From JAWVFM01 sp963843315 (GTDB lineage Bacteria; Actinomycetota; Thermoleophilia; Solirubrobacterales; 70-9), in contig CAWJJU010000002.1 in NCBI GenBank assembly GCA_963843315.1, positions 310,001-374,000 on the forward strand: a DNA stretch of 64,000 nt, in the 5' to 3' direction. This document shows, piece by piece, positions 25,075-33,724 of the stretch (position 1 is the stretch's first letter; each line of letters starts with the position of its first letter). Made by a program: the position numbers and the translations under genes. A model generated the notes under the pieces. The model did no database searches. It saw nothing but the letters and a program-made list of their open reading frames with translations, and was not told the DNA's origin.

Positions 25075-25746
25075 CTACGGGGCCGGCGCCGTGGACGGGC
25101 GCGGCGGGTAGAGGACGTTCCAGATGCCGCCCGTGTACTCACCCGGGTCGCGGGCGCGGACGGGGTCGAGCTGGGAGGTGACGCTGTAGCGCGGGCCGAT
25201 CTCCACCTGGCCGCCCCGCACCCGCGTCTGGAAGCGGTCGAGGGGGCGAACGGGCGGGCCGCCGATCACCTTGCCCTGGAAGTCGTAGACGCCACCGTGG
25301 CACGGGCAGACGAAGTTGCCGGCGGCCTCGATGAAGCGAACCGGACAGCCCAGGTGCGCGCAGCGCGTGGAGATGGCGACGTAGGTTCCCTCGGGCTCGT
25401 TGAAGGGCGGATTCGGGTCGGCCGAGCGCACGTAGGCGGTGGTCTTGCCGGCCTCGCCGATGCCCTCCACGATGGTGAAGACGACCGGCCGGTAGGTGTC
25501 CCGGGTGAAGCGGCCGGGCGCGCCGACCGCCTCCCAGGTCTCGTCGGGACGGCTGAACATCGGGGCGATGGCGAAGCCGATCGCGGGGAGCGCCACGCCG
25601 AGGCCGGCGATGCCGCCCAGGGCCTGGCCGGCGATCGTGAAGACGCGCCGGCGCGTGACCGTCTCGCCCTCGTACCAACCGGCGGGATCGGGCTGGGGCT
25701 GGCCGTTCGCGGCCTTCCCGTTGCTCTTGTCAGCGGCGTCTGCCAA
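25075..25746 (-). CDS. Rieske [2Fe-2S] subunit of the bc complex
   Basis: 223 residues. The Tat-type N-terminus TRRRVFTIAGQALGGIAGLG serves as signal/anchor. The cluster is bound by CAHLGC and CPCHGG, and EPEGTYVAISTRCAH and GGVYDFQGKVIGGPPVRPL are typical. It passes electrons from menaquinol to the cytochrome c domain encoded two genes downstream. The twin-arginine-like segment fits export by the TatAC system in this window. Confidence 0.94.
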   Translation of the reverse strand: MADAADKSNGKAANGQPQPDPAGWYEGETVTRRRVFTIAGQALGGIAGLGVALPAIGFAIAPMFSRPDETWEAVGAPGRFTRDTYRPVVFTIVEGIGEAGKTTAYVRSADPNPPFNEPEGTYVAISTRCAHLGCPVRFIEAAGNFVCPCHGGVYDFQGKVIGGPPVRPLDRFQTRVRGGQVEIGPRYSVTSQLDPVRARDPGEYTGGIWNVLYPPRPSTAPAP

Positions 25747-25793
25747 GTCTTTGTCAGTGGAGGCCGCTCGCTCCGGACGGACCCGGGCGGCGC

Positions 25794-26397
25794 TCAGGGC
25801 GCGAAGCCTACCGCCTCGGCCGCTGCGCCTAGCTCCTCATCGAGGCCTGCTTGTGCCGCCTTCAACGAGGTCCATGCCCAGAGCTCGCGCGCCGCCGGCC
25901 GGCCCTCCCCGGCAATGGCCTTGGCCTCTGCGTGAGGCGGGGCGGTGCCCGCCGCGATCGCCACCGCCGCAGCCAGCCAGAGCGCCGGGACGTCGCCGGC
26001 GCGCTCGCCCTCGGCCTGGGCGCAGAGCGAGATGAGATCGGCCAGCTCGGCCACGGATTCGGCATCGCCGATGGCGGCCAGCATCGAGAGCCCGCGCGCG
26101 TACAGGTAGTCGCCTGCGAGCAGGGCCAGGTCGCGGTCGGACGTGGCGACGATGCGCGGGTCGCCGTAGTGCAGGAGGTAGCCCTCGCGCACGCTCTCGA
26201 TCACACGCGAGTAGTCCTCGGGGGCGCTGCGGAGCGCGAGGGCCGGCCGCGACCAGCATGCCGAGCGCGGCGCCGGCCCGGGGGTCGACGACCGCCGGGG
26301 AGATCACCGTGTCGCCACGCCGGAGCTCGTCGGCGAGCGCGGCCAGCACGCCTGCCGGGGTGGCAAGCTCGGCCTTCGTGCCGGCGGCGCGGCTCAC
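25794..26397 (-). CDS. All-helical protein, possible prenyltransferase small subunit (one apparent frameshift)
   Basis: About 201 residues. The GTG start overlaps hemL's TGA (GTGA). The N-terminal part (GVLAALADELRRGDTVISPA) continues after a shift near 26240 with VIESVREGYLLHYG and DLALLAGDYLYARGLSMLAA. LAGDY plus a helix ending in LADLISLCAQAEGE resembles the middle of polyprenyl synthases and of HepS, the non-catalytic small subunit of heptaprenyl diphosphate synthase. No DDxxD is present. HepS is encoded with menG and hepT in Bacillus; here menG and the catalytic synthase are in the same operon. Assignment is inference. Confidence 0.5.
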
Positions 26398-27684
26398 GAC
26401 GCGACCGCGCGGTCGGCGTCCGCCAGCGCCTCGGCGGCCGCTTCGGCCGTGTGGTCGATGGCCGCCTCGTCGTGGGCGAGCGACACGAACCAGGCCTCGA
26501 ACTGCGAGGGCGGGGCGTAGATCCCGCGCTCCAGCAGGGCGCGGCAGAAGGCGGCGTGTGCGTCGAGGTCGCACGCCGCCGCGCCCGCGAAGTCGCTGAC
26601 TGGCTCGGCGCTGAAGAAGAGGGTGACGAGGCCCGGTCGCGAGACGACCTGCACGGGGCGATCGGCGCCGGCGTCGCGAAGGCCCGAGGCGAGCCGATCC
26701 GTCAGCGCCCCGAGGCGCTCGTATGCGCCGGGCGTCAGCCGCTCTAGAGTGGCGAGCCCGGCGGCCACCGCCAGCGGGTTTCCGGAGAGCGTCCCCGCCT
26801 GGTAGACGTCGCCGGCCGGGGCGACCATCGACATCAGGTCGCGGCGCCCTCCGTAGGCGGCGGCGGGCAGGCCTCCGCCCAGGATCTTGCCCAGGATCGT
26901 CAGGTCGCCGCGCACGCCGAGCAGCTCACTCGGCACCGCCGCGGGCGACGCGGAAGCCGGAGATCACCTCGTCGAGGATCAGCAGCGCGCCGTTGGCGTC
27001 GGCGGCCGCGCGCAGGTGCTCGAGAAAGCCCTCGCCGGCGGGCACCAGGCCCATGTTCGCCGGGATCGGCTCGGCGATGATCGCCGCGAACTCGCGCTCG
27101 GCAAGCGCCGCGTCGACGGCATCGCGATCGTTCCATCCGACCACCACCGTGTCGGCGGCCTGCGCGGCGGTCACGCCCGGGCTGGCCGGGATCCCCGAAG
27201 TCGCCAGGCCCGATCCCGCCTCGGCGAGGAGGCCGTCGACGTGGCCGTGGTAGGCGCCGGAGAACTTCAGAACGGCGTCGCGGCCCGTCGCCGCGCGCGC
27301 CAGGCGCAGGGCGCTCATGGTCGCCTCGGTCCCGGAGCTGACCATCCGGACCATGTCGATGCCCGCGAAGCGGTCGATCACCTCGGCGGCCAGCTCGACC
27401 TCGGCCTCGGTCGGCGCGCCGAAGGTCGTCCCCCTGGCCGCGGCCTCGCGAACCGCGTCCAGCACGCCCTCGTTCGCATGCCCCAGGATCAGCGGGCCCC
27501 AGGAGCAGACCCAGTCGACGTAACGGTGGCCGTCGGCGTCGATGATCTCGAAGCCCTTCGCCCGCTCGACGAAGAGCGGGTGATCGCGCCCGATCGAGCG
27601 CATCGCCCGCACCGGCGAGTTGACGCCGCCGGGAATCAGCCCGACGGCGCGGGCGTAGATGGCTGCGGAGGCTCGGGTGTCCAT
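26394..27684 (-). CDS. hemL: Glutamate-1-semialdehyde 2,1-aminomutase (one apparent frameshift)
   Basis: About 430 residues, class III PLP enzyme making 5-aminolevulinate. IPGGVNSPVRAMRSIG near the start, YVDWVCSWGPLILGHAN, SSGTEATMSALRLARAATGR (cofactor phosphate), FSGAYHGHVD, ILDEVISGFRV, then after a frame change near 26936 the catalytic lysine in LGKILGGGLPAAAYGG and QAGTLSGNPLAVAAGL. An essential biosynthetic enzyme, so the shift is probably a sequencing error. Downstream of the siroheme-decarboxylase-like gene and hemB in a heme operon. Confidence 0.93.
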
Positions 27685-27701
27685 CGGCTCGCCGCTACGG
27701 G

Positions 27702-28799
27702 CTAGGAGCCGCCGGCCGGGGCGTTCGCCTCTTCCCACTCCCGGTAGTCGTCCGTGAAGTAGTGCAGGCGGATCTTCTTGAACTCGGTCGAGGAGTAGAG
27801 GACCGCGCGGTCGGGCCCGTGGAGGTCGTGCTCGTCGGCGATCGAGTCCAGCACGGCGTCGCACTCCTCCTTGGAGCGCCCGTGGGCCATGGTGAAGACC
27901 GAATAGGGCCAGTCCGCATAGGTGGGCCGCTGGTAGCAGTGCGAGACGCCGCGGACGGCGGCCATGCGGGCGCCGACGTCCTCGATCCGGTCCTCCGCTA
28001 CGCGCCACACGCCCATCCCGTTGGCCGAGAACCCCGCGCGCCGGTGGTAGAGGATGGCCGCGACGCGCCGCAGGATCTTGCGCTGCGTCATTCCCTCGAG
28101 GTGCGCCAGCAGCTCGAGGGTGCTCATCCCGGCCTCGGCCGCCGCCTCGTCATAGGCGCGCTCGGCTACGGCCATCGGCCCCTGGAGGGCGCGGATGACG
28201 GCGATGTCGCGGTCGTCGTAGGGCTGGCGCTCCAGCTCCCGCGGCGGGGCCGCCTCCGCGGCCGCGGCGAGCGCCTTGGTGTCGCCCTCCATCTCCAGGT
28301 TCATGTTGATCTTGAAGAGCGTGAGCGTCGGCAGCTGGCGGATCGACTCGGCGCCGGTGAGGCGCTGGAGCACCTCGAGCGTCCCCTCGAGGCCAAGCTC
28401 GGAGTCCGGCGGCGTCGCGATCGTGAACCAGAGGTTGAACTCGTGGGTGCGCAGGTAGTTGTGCGAGACGCCTGGATGGGAGTTGATGATCTTCGCGGCG
28501 CGATGCGGGTTCTCGGCGTCGACCTTCGCGGCCACCAGCATCGACGAGTAGCCAAGCGCGCGGGTGTCGAAGATCGGCGTGATCTCGCGGATGATCCGCT
28601 CGTCGAGCAGCCGCTGGGTGCGGGCGAGGGTCTCGTCGAGGTTCAGGCCGGCGGCCTCGGCCACCGGATCGAAGGGCCGCTCGGCGAGCGGGAAGCTCGA
28701 CTGCAGCAGGTTCATCAGCCGCCGGTCGACGTCGTCGAGCGGGACGGCCGCGCCGCCCTTGCGCGAGCGCAGCTTGGGCTGGGGAGCCTTCAGAGCCAT
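27702..28799 (-). CDS. Siroheme decarboxylase-like protein (two AsnC/Lrp-type domains fused)
   Basis: 365 residues with two similar halves, each a winged helix plus a ferredoxin-like domain. Half 1: DRRLMNLLQSSFPLAERPF and VSHNYLRTHEFNLWFTI. Half 2: DIAVIRALQGPMAVAERAYD and VSHCYQRPTYADWPYSVFTM. The NYLR-HxxNLWFT and CYQRP-WPY signatures are those of AhbA/AhbB and NirDL siroheme decarboxylases rather than amino-acid regulators. The ATG overlaps the end of hemB by 10 bp. It would remove two carboxyls from siroheme to give didecarboxysiroheme, on a route to heme or heme d1. Confidence 0.82.
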   Translation of the reverse strand: MALKAPQPKLRSRKGGAAVPLDDVDRRLMNLLQSSFPLAERPFDPVAEAAGLNLDETLARTQRLLDERIIREITPIFDTRALGYSSMLVAAKVDAENPHRAAKIINSHPGVSHNYLRTHEFNLWFTIATPPDSELGLEGTLEVLQRLTGAESIRQLPTLTLFKINMNLEMEGDTKALAAAAEAAPPRELERQPYDDRDIAVIRALQGPMAVAERAYDEAAAEAGMSTLELLAHLEGMTQRKILRRVAAILYHRRAGFSANGMGVWRVAEDRIEDVGARMAAVRGVSHCYQRPTYADWPYSVFTMAHGRSKEECDAVLDSIADEHDLHGPDRAVLYSSTEFKKIRLHYFTDDYREWEEANAPAGGS

Positions 28800-29758
28800 C
28801 CCGCTGCCTCCTTCGCGAAGTAGGTGAAGATCACGTCGGCCCCGGCGCGGCGGATCGCGATCAGCGACTCCAGCGCGGCGGCGGAGCCGTCGATCCAGCC
28901 GTTGCCCGCGGCGGCCTTCAGCATCGAGTACTCGCCGGAGACGTGGAAGGCGGCAACCGGGGCGGCGGTCTCGTCCTTCACGCGGCGGATCACGTCGAGG
29001 TAGGGCAGCGCCGGCTTGACCATGACCATGTCGGCCCCCTCCTCGAGGTCGAGCCTGGCCTCGCGAAGCGCCTCCAGGGCGTTGGCCGGGTTCATCTGGT
29101 AGCTGCGGCGGTCGCCGAACTCCGGGGTGGACTCGGCGGCCTCGCGGAAGGGGCCGTAGAAGGCTGAGGCGTACTTCGCGCTGTAGGCGATGATCGCCGT
29201 GTCGGGATGACCCTCCTCGTCGAGCTGGAAGCGGATCGACCCGATGCGCCCGTCCATCATGTCCGAGGGCGCGACGGCATCGGCCCCCGCCTCGGCGTGC
29301 GAGATGGCCGTCTTGGAGAGGAGCTCGAGGGTGAGGTCGTTGTCGACGTCGCCGTCGCGGACGAACCCGCAGTGGCCGTGCGAGGTGTACTCGCACAGGC
29401 AGACGTCGGTGATCACCGTCAGGTCCGGGTGCGCCTCCTTGAGTGCGCGGACGGCCATCTGCACCACGCCCTCGTCGTCGTAGGCGCCGGTGCCGATCTC
29501 GTCCTTCACCGCCGGGATGCCGAACAGCAGGACGGCGCCGATCCCGGCCGCCTGGAGCTCCGAGGCCTCGGCCACCAGCTCCGAGATCGAGAAACGCTCG
29601 ACTCCGGGCATCGACGGGACCTCTTCGCGCACCCCCTCGCCGGCGACGACGAAGAGGGGCTGCACGAGGTGCCTGGGCGACAGCTCCGTCTCGGAGACCA
29701 TGTCGCGAAGGGCCTGCGTGCGGCGCAGGCGGCGCATGCGCGTGGCGGGGTAGCTCAC
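28790..29758 (-). CDS. hemB: Delta-aminolevulinic acid dehydratase (porphobilinogen synthase)
   Basis: 322 residues. The GTG start keeps the conserved YPATRMRRLRRTQALRDMV. Zinc ligands are seen in DVCLCEYTSHGHCG (three cysteines), and Schiff-base lysines in AYSAKYASAFYGPFR and MVMVKPALPYLD. Condenses two 5-aminolevulinate molecules to porphobilinogen. First gene of the operon continuing through hemL to the bc complex; its stop lies inside the next gene. Confidence 0.96.
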   Translation of the reverse strand: MSYPATRMRRLRRTQALRDMVSETELSPRHLVQPLFVVAGEGVREEVPSMPGVERFSISELVAEASELQAAGIGAVLLFGIPAVKDEIGTGAYDDEGVVQMAVRALKEAHPDLTVITDVCLCEYTSHGHCGFVRDGDVDNDLTLELLSKTAISHAEAGADAVAPSDMMDGRIGSIRFQLDEEGHPDTAIIAYSAKYASAFYGPFREAAESTPEFGDRRSYQMNPANALEALREARLDLEEGADMVMVKPALPYLDVIRRVKDETAAPVAAFHVSGEYSMLKAAAGNGWIDGSAAALESLIAIRRAGADVIFTYFAKEAAGWL

Positions 29759-29813
29759 CCGCCGGATTCTAGGGCGGGCGGGGCCGGGGCCCCGATGGGT
29801 AGAGTCGCCGCGC

Positions 29814-31469
29814 ATGAACGCGACGCCAGGACTCGTGCGGGGCCTGGGCCGGCGGCCGGCGGCGGTGCTCTCGCTCGCGGTGGCCGCCGCCATGGGCTAC
29901 AGCCTCTGGGCGACGAGGGACCAGACGTTCTTCTCCGACGAGTGGCGGCGTTTCATCCTGGCCGGCGACGACTCGGTGCGGGACTACCTGCTCGGGACCA
30001 GCGGGCACCTGATCGTGCTCCACGCCGCGCTGTACCGCGGTCTGCTCGGGGCATTCGGCGCCGACTCCTACCTGCCCTTCAGGATCGTCGAGGCGGCACT
30101 GATTGGCGCGAACGGGGTGCTCTTCTACATGCTCGCCTCGCGGCGGGCGGGACCCTGGGTTGCCATCGCCGCCACCATCCCGCTCCTGGCCCTCGGCGCC
30201 GCCGTCGAGGTCACCGCGACCGCCTATGGGATCGTGGTCCTGCTGCCGATGGCGTTCGGGCTGGGCGCGCTCGTCAGCGTGACCCGGCTGGGCTGGGCCG
30301 GGGATCCGCTCACGATGATCCTCCTCGTGCTCGCCGTCGCCTCCCTGAGCGACGGCCTCGCCTTCATAGCCGGAGTGGGGGTTGCTCTCGGCCTGCAGAG
30401 CGGCCGCCAGGCGCTGCGGCGCGCCTGGGTGGTCGCCATCCCCGTGGCCCTCTACGTGGTCTGGTATTTCTGGGCCCACGCCAACGGTGTGCCCCGCGTC
30501 GCGCATCTGACCAACCTCGAGCAGACGCCCGGCGCCATCCTCAGCTCGGCCGCGGCGGGCATCGAGGCCGCCACGGGTACGTTCGGAAGCGAGTTCAGCA
30601 ACAACGGCACCCAGCAGCTGGAGGCGGGGTTCTTCCTGCTCGCCCTGGGCCTCTTCTTCGTCATCCTGCGCTGGCGCGACCGCGACCGCCCGAGCCCGGA
30701 CATCTGGATCCCGCTGGCGACCGCGCTCGCGTTCTGGCTCCTGCTGGGACTGGTCGTCAGCTCCGCGCGTCCGGTCTATTCGTCGCGTTATCTCTTTCCC
30801 GACGCCGTCTTCGTGCTGCTGATCGCGGTCGAGTGCCTTCGCGGGGTCCGTGTCACCCGCAACGGTGCGCTGATCCTTGCGGGCGTCGCCACGATCGCCG
30901 CGGTGCCGAACGCGCTCGCGCTCGAGCGCAACGCCGGCGATCTGCGGGACGCCGCTGTGCGCGAGCGGGCAGCGCTCGGCGCTCTCGAGTTGTTGGCCCG
31001 CGAACGGCCCGGCGCTCCGCTTCCCGGCATCCACATCGAGAACGGCGTGGCGGGATTGAGCCCGAACGGCGACATCCCGGCGACCGACTACCTGCGATCG
31101 GTCGAGCGTTTCGGTAGTCCCGCCGGAACTCCCGCTGAGATCGCCGCCCAGGGCGGCCTGGCCGCGATGCTTGCCGACAAGGTGCTGGTGCAAAACGCCG
31201 ACCTGCAGGTGCGACGCGCCTCCCCCCCGTCCAGGTCGTGCCCCCCGGCGGCGTCCGCGGCAGTGCCCCTCGCCGGCGGCCGGCGCCTCATCGTCGTGCC
31301 GCGGCCCGGCACCCCGCCTGCGGTGGCGGTGAAGCGCCTCGGCTCCTTCTACACGCCGGTGAAGCTTCCGGCCGGAGCGCCCGCGATCGAGGTGATATCG
31401 CATGCATCCGAGGCTCCCGACTGGTCGGTCGCCGTCGGCCGGGCACGGGTCTGCTCGCCGGGGGGGTAG
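29814..31469 (+). CDS. Polytopic membrane protein, glycosyltransferase family 39-like
   Basis: 551 residues with about ten hydrophobic helices in the first 370. An early acidic loop FFSDEWRRF resembles the catalytic loop of lipid-sugar-dependent GT-C enzymes. YSSRYLFPDAVFVLLIAVEC is similar to the C-terminal helices of that family. The last 150 residues are extracytoplasmic. A proline-rich stretch near 31220 may conceal compensating indels. Would add a sugar to a surface polymer; the substrate is unknown. Divergent from hemB. Confidence 0.65.
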   Translation: MNATPGLVRGLGRRPAAVLSLAVAAAMGYSLWATRDQTFFSDEWRRFILAGDDSVRDYLLGTSGHLIVLHAALYRGLLGAFGADSYLPFRIVEAALIGANGVLFYMLASRRAGPWVAIAATIPLLALGAAVEVTATAYGIVVLLPMAFGLGALVSVTRLGWAGDPLTMILLVLAVASLSDGLAFIAGVGVALGLQSGRQALRRAWVVAIPVALYVVWYFWAHANGVPRVAHLTNLEQTPGAILSSAAAGIEAATGTFGSEFSNNGTQQLEAGFFLLALGLFFVILRWRDRDRPSPDIWIPLATALAFWLLLGLVVSSARPVYSSRYLFPDAVFVLLIAVECLRGVRVTRNGALILAGVATIAAVPNALALERNAGDLRDAAVRERAALGALELLARERPGAPLPGIHIENGVAGLSPNGDIPATDYLRSVERFGSPAGTPAEIAAQGGLAAMLADKVLVQNADLQVRRASPPSRSCPPAASAAVPLAGGRRLIVVPRPGTPPAVAVKRLGSFYTPVKLPAGAPAIEVISHASEAPDWSVAVGRARVCSPGG

Positions 31470-31541
31470 CGGTCGTCCGCGGGCGCTCGGGCAGCGCCAC
31501 CGCAGAGATCAGTGAGGGTGGCGAGAGCGGCCGATTCTTCC

Positions 31542-31592
31542 GAGGCTTTGCTGCTTTGGCCACCGTATGGGTGGTAAATCCAGCAAAGCTTC
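31542..31592 (+). repeat. 51-nt nested-hairpin repeat, copy 1
   Basis: An outer stem pairs CTTTGCTG (31546-31553) with CAGCAAAG (31581-31588) and extends by four more pairs (one G-T). An inner hairpin is CCACC-GTATG-GGTGG (31560-31574). It matches the inverted copy at 57221-57271 in 45 of 51 positions. It lies in the 140-bp gap between a membrane protein gene and a convergent ABC permease gene, consistent with a terminator or mobile palindrome. No T-run follows. Confidence 0.85.
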
Positions 31593-31609
31593 CTCGATTC
31601 AGGCCCGGC

Positions 31610-32962
31610 TCAGTAGGAGAAGCGGCGCAGCGCGACGCGGGCGATCGCCGTGTAGGCCAGCGCGAGCACCGCCAGATGGACCAGCGCCATGCCGAGGCCC
31701 GATGCGGCGGGATCGAGGGCGGCCGCCAGCGCGGTCTCCGCGGCGTGGAAGGGGAACAGCGCCCGCACGACCTCGAGCGCGTGGAAGACCCCGGGGCTGA
31801 CCGTCCCCGACGGCACCAGCGAGAGGAACGCGATCGGCAGCGAGACCATGAACGCCAGCAGCGAGCTGGCGCGCACCTCCCCCGCGCCGGCACCGATCGC
31901 CGCGCCAAACGCGGCCCAGGCGGCGCCGCCGAGGGCGATCGCGGGAACCAACAGCCCCACCCGCGACCAGTCGACGTCGACGAAGAGCGAGAGTCCCGCG
32001 AGCAGCACCAGGGTCACGCCGATCGAGGCGACGACGCCGAGCGCGAGCTTCTCCCCGAGCAGCGCGAGGCGGCTGACGAGCCCGCGCGTGAGGCGGGCGA
32101 ACGCGTTCTCCTCGCGCTCGAGCGCCAGCGAGCCCGCCACCAGCAGCACCGTGACGAACATCAGCGTGAAGGTCGCCGCGACGGCGATGGCAAACGTGTC
32201 CAGGCTGGGCGGCGAGCCCGAGACCACCTCCTTCTGGACGGCGATCGGGTGAGCAACCGAGCGCAGCAGCGGCTTGGCGAGGTTGAGGTTCTGCTGCGCG
32301 AGCCGGGCGAAGGTGATGACCTGGGCGAGAGGCTTGGCGAAGGCGTCGTGCGGGCCAAGCTCCGAGGAGATCGCCCGCAGGATCCCGCCGGCCTTCGCCA
32401 GACCGAGGACGTCGAAGCTCTGCCCGAGCAGGCTCAGGTTGCCCCCGTTGACGACGAGGTCGAGGTAGCCGGCGGCGGTGCCGACCACGGTCTTGGAGAT
32501 CTTGAGGTTGGCCTTGGTCACCAGGGAGCTGATGCGGTCGTCGACCAGCCCCGCCTTCACCGGGTCCTCCTCGTTGACGAGGACTCGGACATGCGGCTGC
32601 ACCGGGTTGAGGCCAGCCAGCGACTCCAGGTCGGCGATGAGGTCCTTGGGCAGGATCAGAGCTGCGAGCACGTCGCCCGACTCGACCATGTCGCGGGCCT
32701 GCTGCTCGCTGTGGACCTCGATGCACTCGATGCGCGCGCACAGCTCCGAGCGGGCGCCGGCCAGGTCGAAGCTCTTGCCACCAAGGTCCAGCCCGCTGTC
32801 GGGCGGCACAGCGTCGTAGAAGGCGACGCGAGGCTTCGAGGGGCCGCCCGAGAGCGCGAACCCGATCAGCACGGCGATCGCAATCGGATAGATGACGAGC
32901 AGCGCCGTGACGAGCGGCGAGCGCTTCAGGATCTGGAGGTCCTTGACCAGCAGCCAGCGCAT
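31610..32962 (-). CDS. ABC-2 type transporter permease
   Basis: 450 residues. One N-terminal helix (VTALLVIYPIAIAVLIGFAL) is followed by a large extracytoplasmic domain (about 40-240) and five C-terminal helices (ATFTLMFVTVLLVAGSLAL onward), the layout of YhgE/DrrB-like ABC-2 permeases. LEREENAFARLTRGLVSRLA marks the coupling segment. The ATG overlaps the ATPase gene's stop (TGATG). Exports an unknown compound, perhaps a lipid or drug. Confidence 0.85.
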   Translation of the reverse strand: MRWLLVKDLQILKRSPLVTALLVIYPIAIAVLIGFALSGGPSKPRVAFYDAVPPDSGLDLGGKSFDLAGARSELCARIECIEVHSEQQARDMVESGDVLAALILPKDLIADLESLAGLNPVQPHVRVLVNEEDPVKAGLVDDRISSLVTKANLKISKTVVGTAAGYLDLVVNGGNLSLLGQSFDVLGLAKAGGILRAISSELGPHDAFAKPLAQVITFARLAQQNLNLAKPLLRSVAHPIAVQKEVVSGSPPSLDTFAIAVAATFTLMFVTVLLVAGSLALEREENAFARLTRGLVSRLALLGEKLALGVVASIGVTLVLLAGLSLFVDVDWSRVGLLVPAIALGGAAWAAFGAAIGAGAGEVRASSLLAFMVSLPIAFLSLVPSGTVSPGVFHALEVVRALFPFHAAETALAAALDPAASGLGMALVHLAVLALAYTAIARVALRRFSY

Positions 32963-33675
32963 CAGTGGCCTCGCTGGCGAAGGAACGCGACGAAGGCGCG
33001 CTCGAAGTCGGAATCGCCGGAGCCGGCGGCGGCGTGCAGCTCGGCGGGCGAACCGTCGAACAGCGCCTCGCCGTCGGCGAGCACGAGCAGCCGGTTGCCG
33101 TAGCGCTCGGCCTCGGCGATGTTGTGGGTGGAGAAGATCACGGTCGTTCCGCCGCCCGCGAGCCCGAGCACGAACTCCCACAGGCGCTCGCGCTGGCGGG
33201 GGTCCAGGCCGGTCGAGGGCTCGTCGAGGAGCAGCGCCGCGGGCTCGGCGAGCAGCCCGATCGCGATGTTCACGCGCTGCTGGTTACCGCCGGAGAGCGT
33301 CGCGACCTGATCGTCGCGGCGCTCGGACAGCGCGGCCTGGGCCAGCATCCTCTCCACCACGCCCTCGACGTCCGGGACCTTCTCGAGCCGCGCGAAGAGG
33401 CGCAGGTTCTCGGCGACCGTGAGCCGGCGGTAAAGCGCCGCCTGCTGCGGCACGAAGCCGATCTCCCCGGCCGCGGCGGAAACGCTGCCCGAGTCGGGCT
33501 TGCGGATGCCCGCCAGGATCGACAGCAGCGTCGTCTTGCCCGCTCCGTTCGGGCCGATGATCGCGATCAGCTCGCCCGCGCGCGCGTCGAACGAGACGCC
33601 CCGCAGCGCCTCGCGATCGCCGAAGCGCTTGGCGACCTCCCGGACCTCGATCGCGGCAATCCCTGGCTCGCTCAC
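32962..33675 (-). CDS. ABC transporter ATP-binding protein
   Basis: 237 residues with all nucleotide-binding motifs: Walker A GPNGAGKTT, Q-loop in FVPQQAALYRRLTV, signature LSGGNQQR, Walker B ALLLDEPS, D-loop TGLDPRQ and the H-loop in IFSTHNIAEAERYG. The GTG start is preferred to an ATG 15 codons upstream, which would overlap the divergent gene's promoter. Pairs with the permease gene that overlaps its end. Confidence 0.93.
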   Translation of the reverse strand: MSEPGIAAIEVREVAKRFGDREALRGVSFDARAGELIAIIGPNGAGKTTLLSILAGIRKPDSGSVSAAAGEIGFVPQQAALYRRLTVAENLRLFARLEKVPDVEGVVERMLAQAALSERRDDQVATLSGGNQQRVNIAIGLLAEPAALLLDEPSTGLDPRQRERLWEFVLGLAGGGTTVIFSTHNIAEAERYGNRLLVLADGEALFDGSPAELHAAAGSGDSDFERAFVAFLRQRGH

Positions 33676-33724
33676 CTTCGGAACGCTATCCACCGGCCGC
33701 CACGGGTCTAGTCTCCCCATCCAG

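Noticed and set aside
27702..28799. Lrp/AsnC transcriptional regulator
   Set aside because: The paired domains and the NYLR/CYQRP signatures, plus hemB/hemL context, fit siroheme decarboxylases better than amino-acid-responsive regulators.
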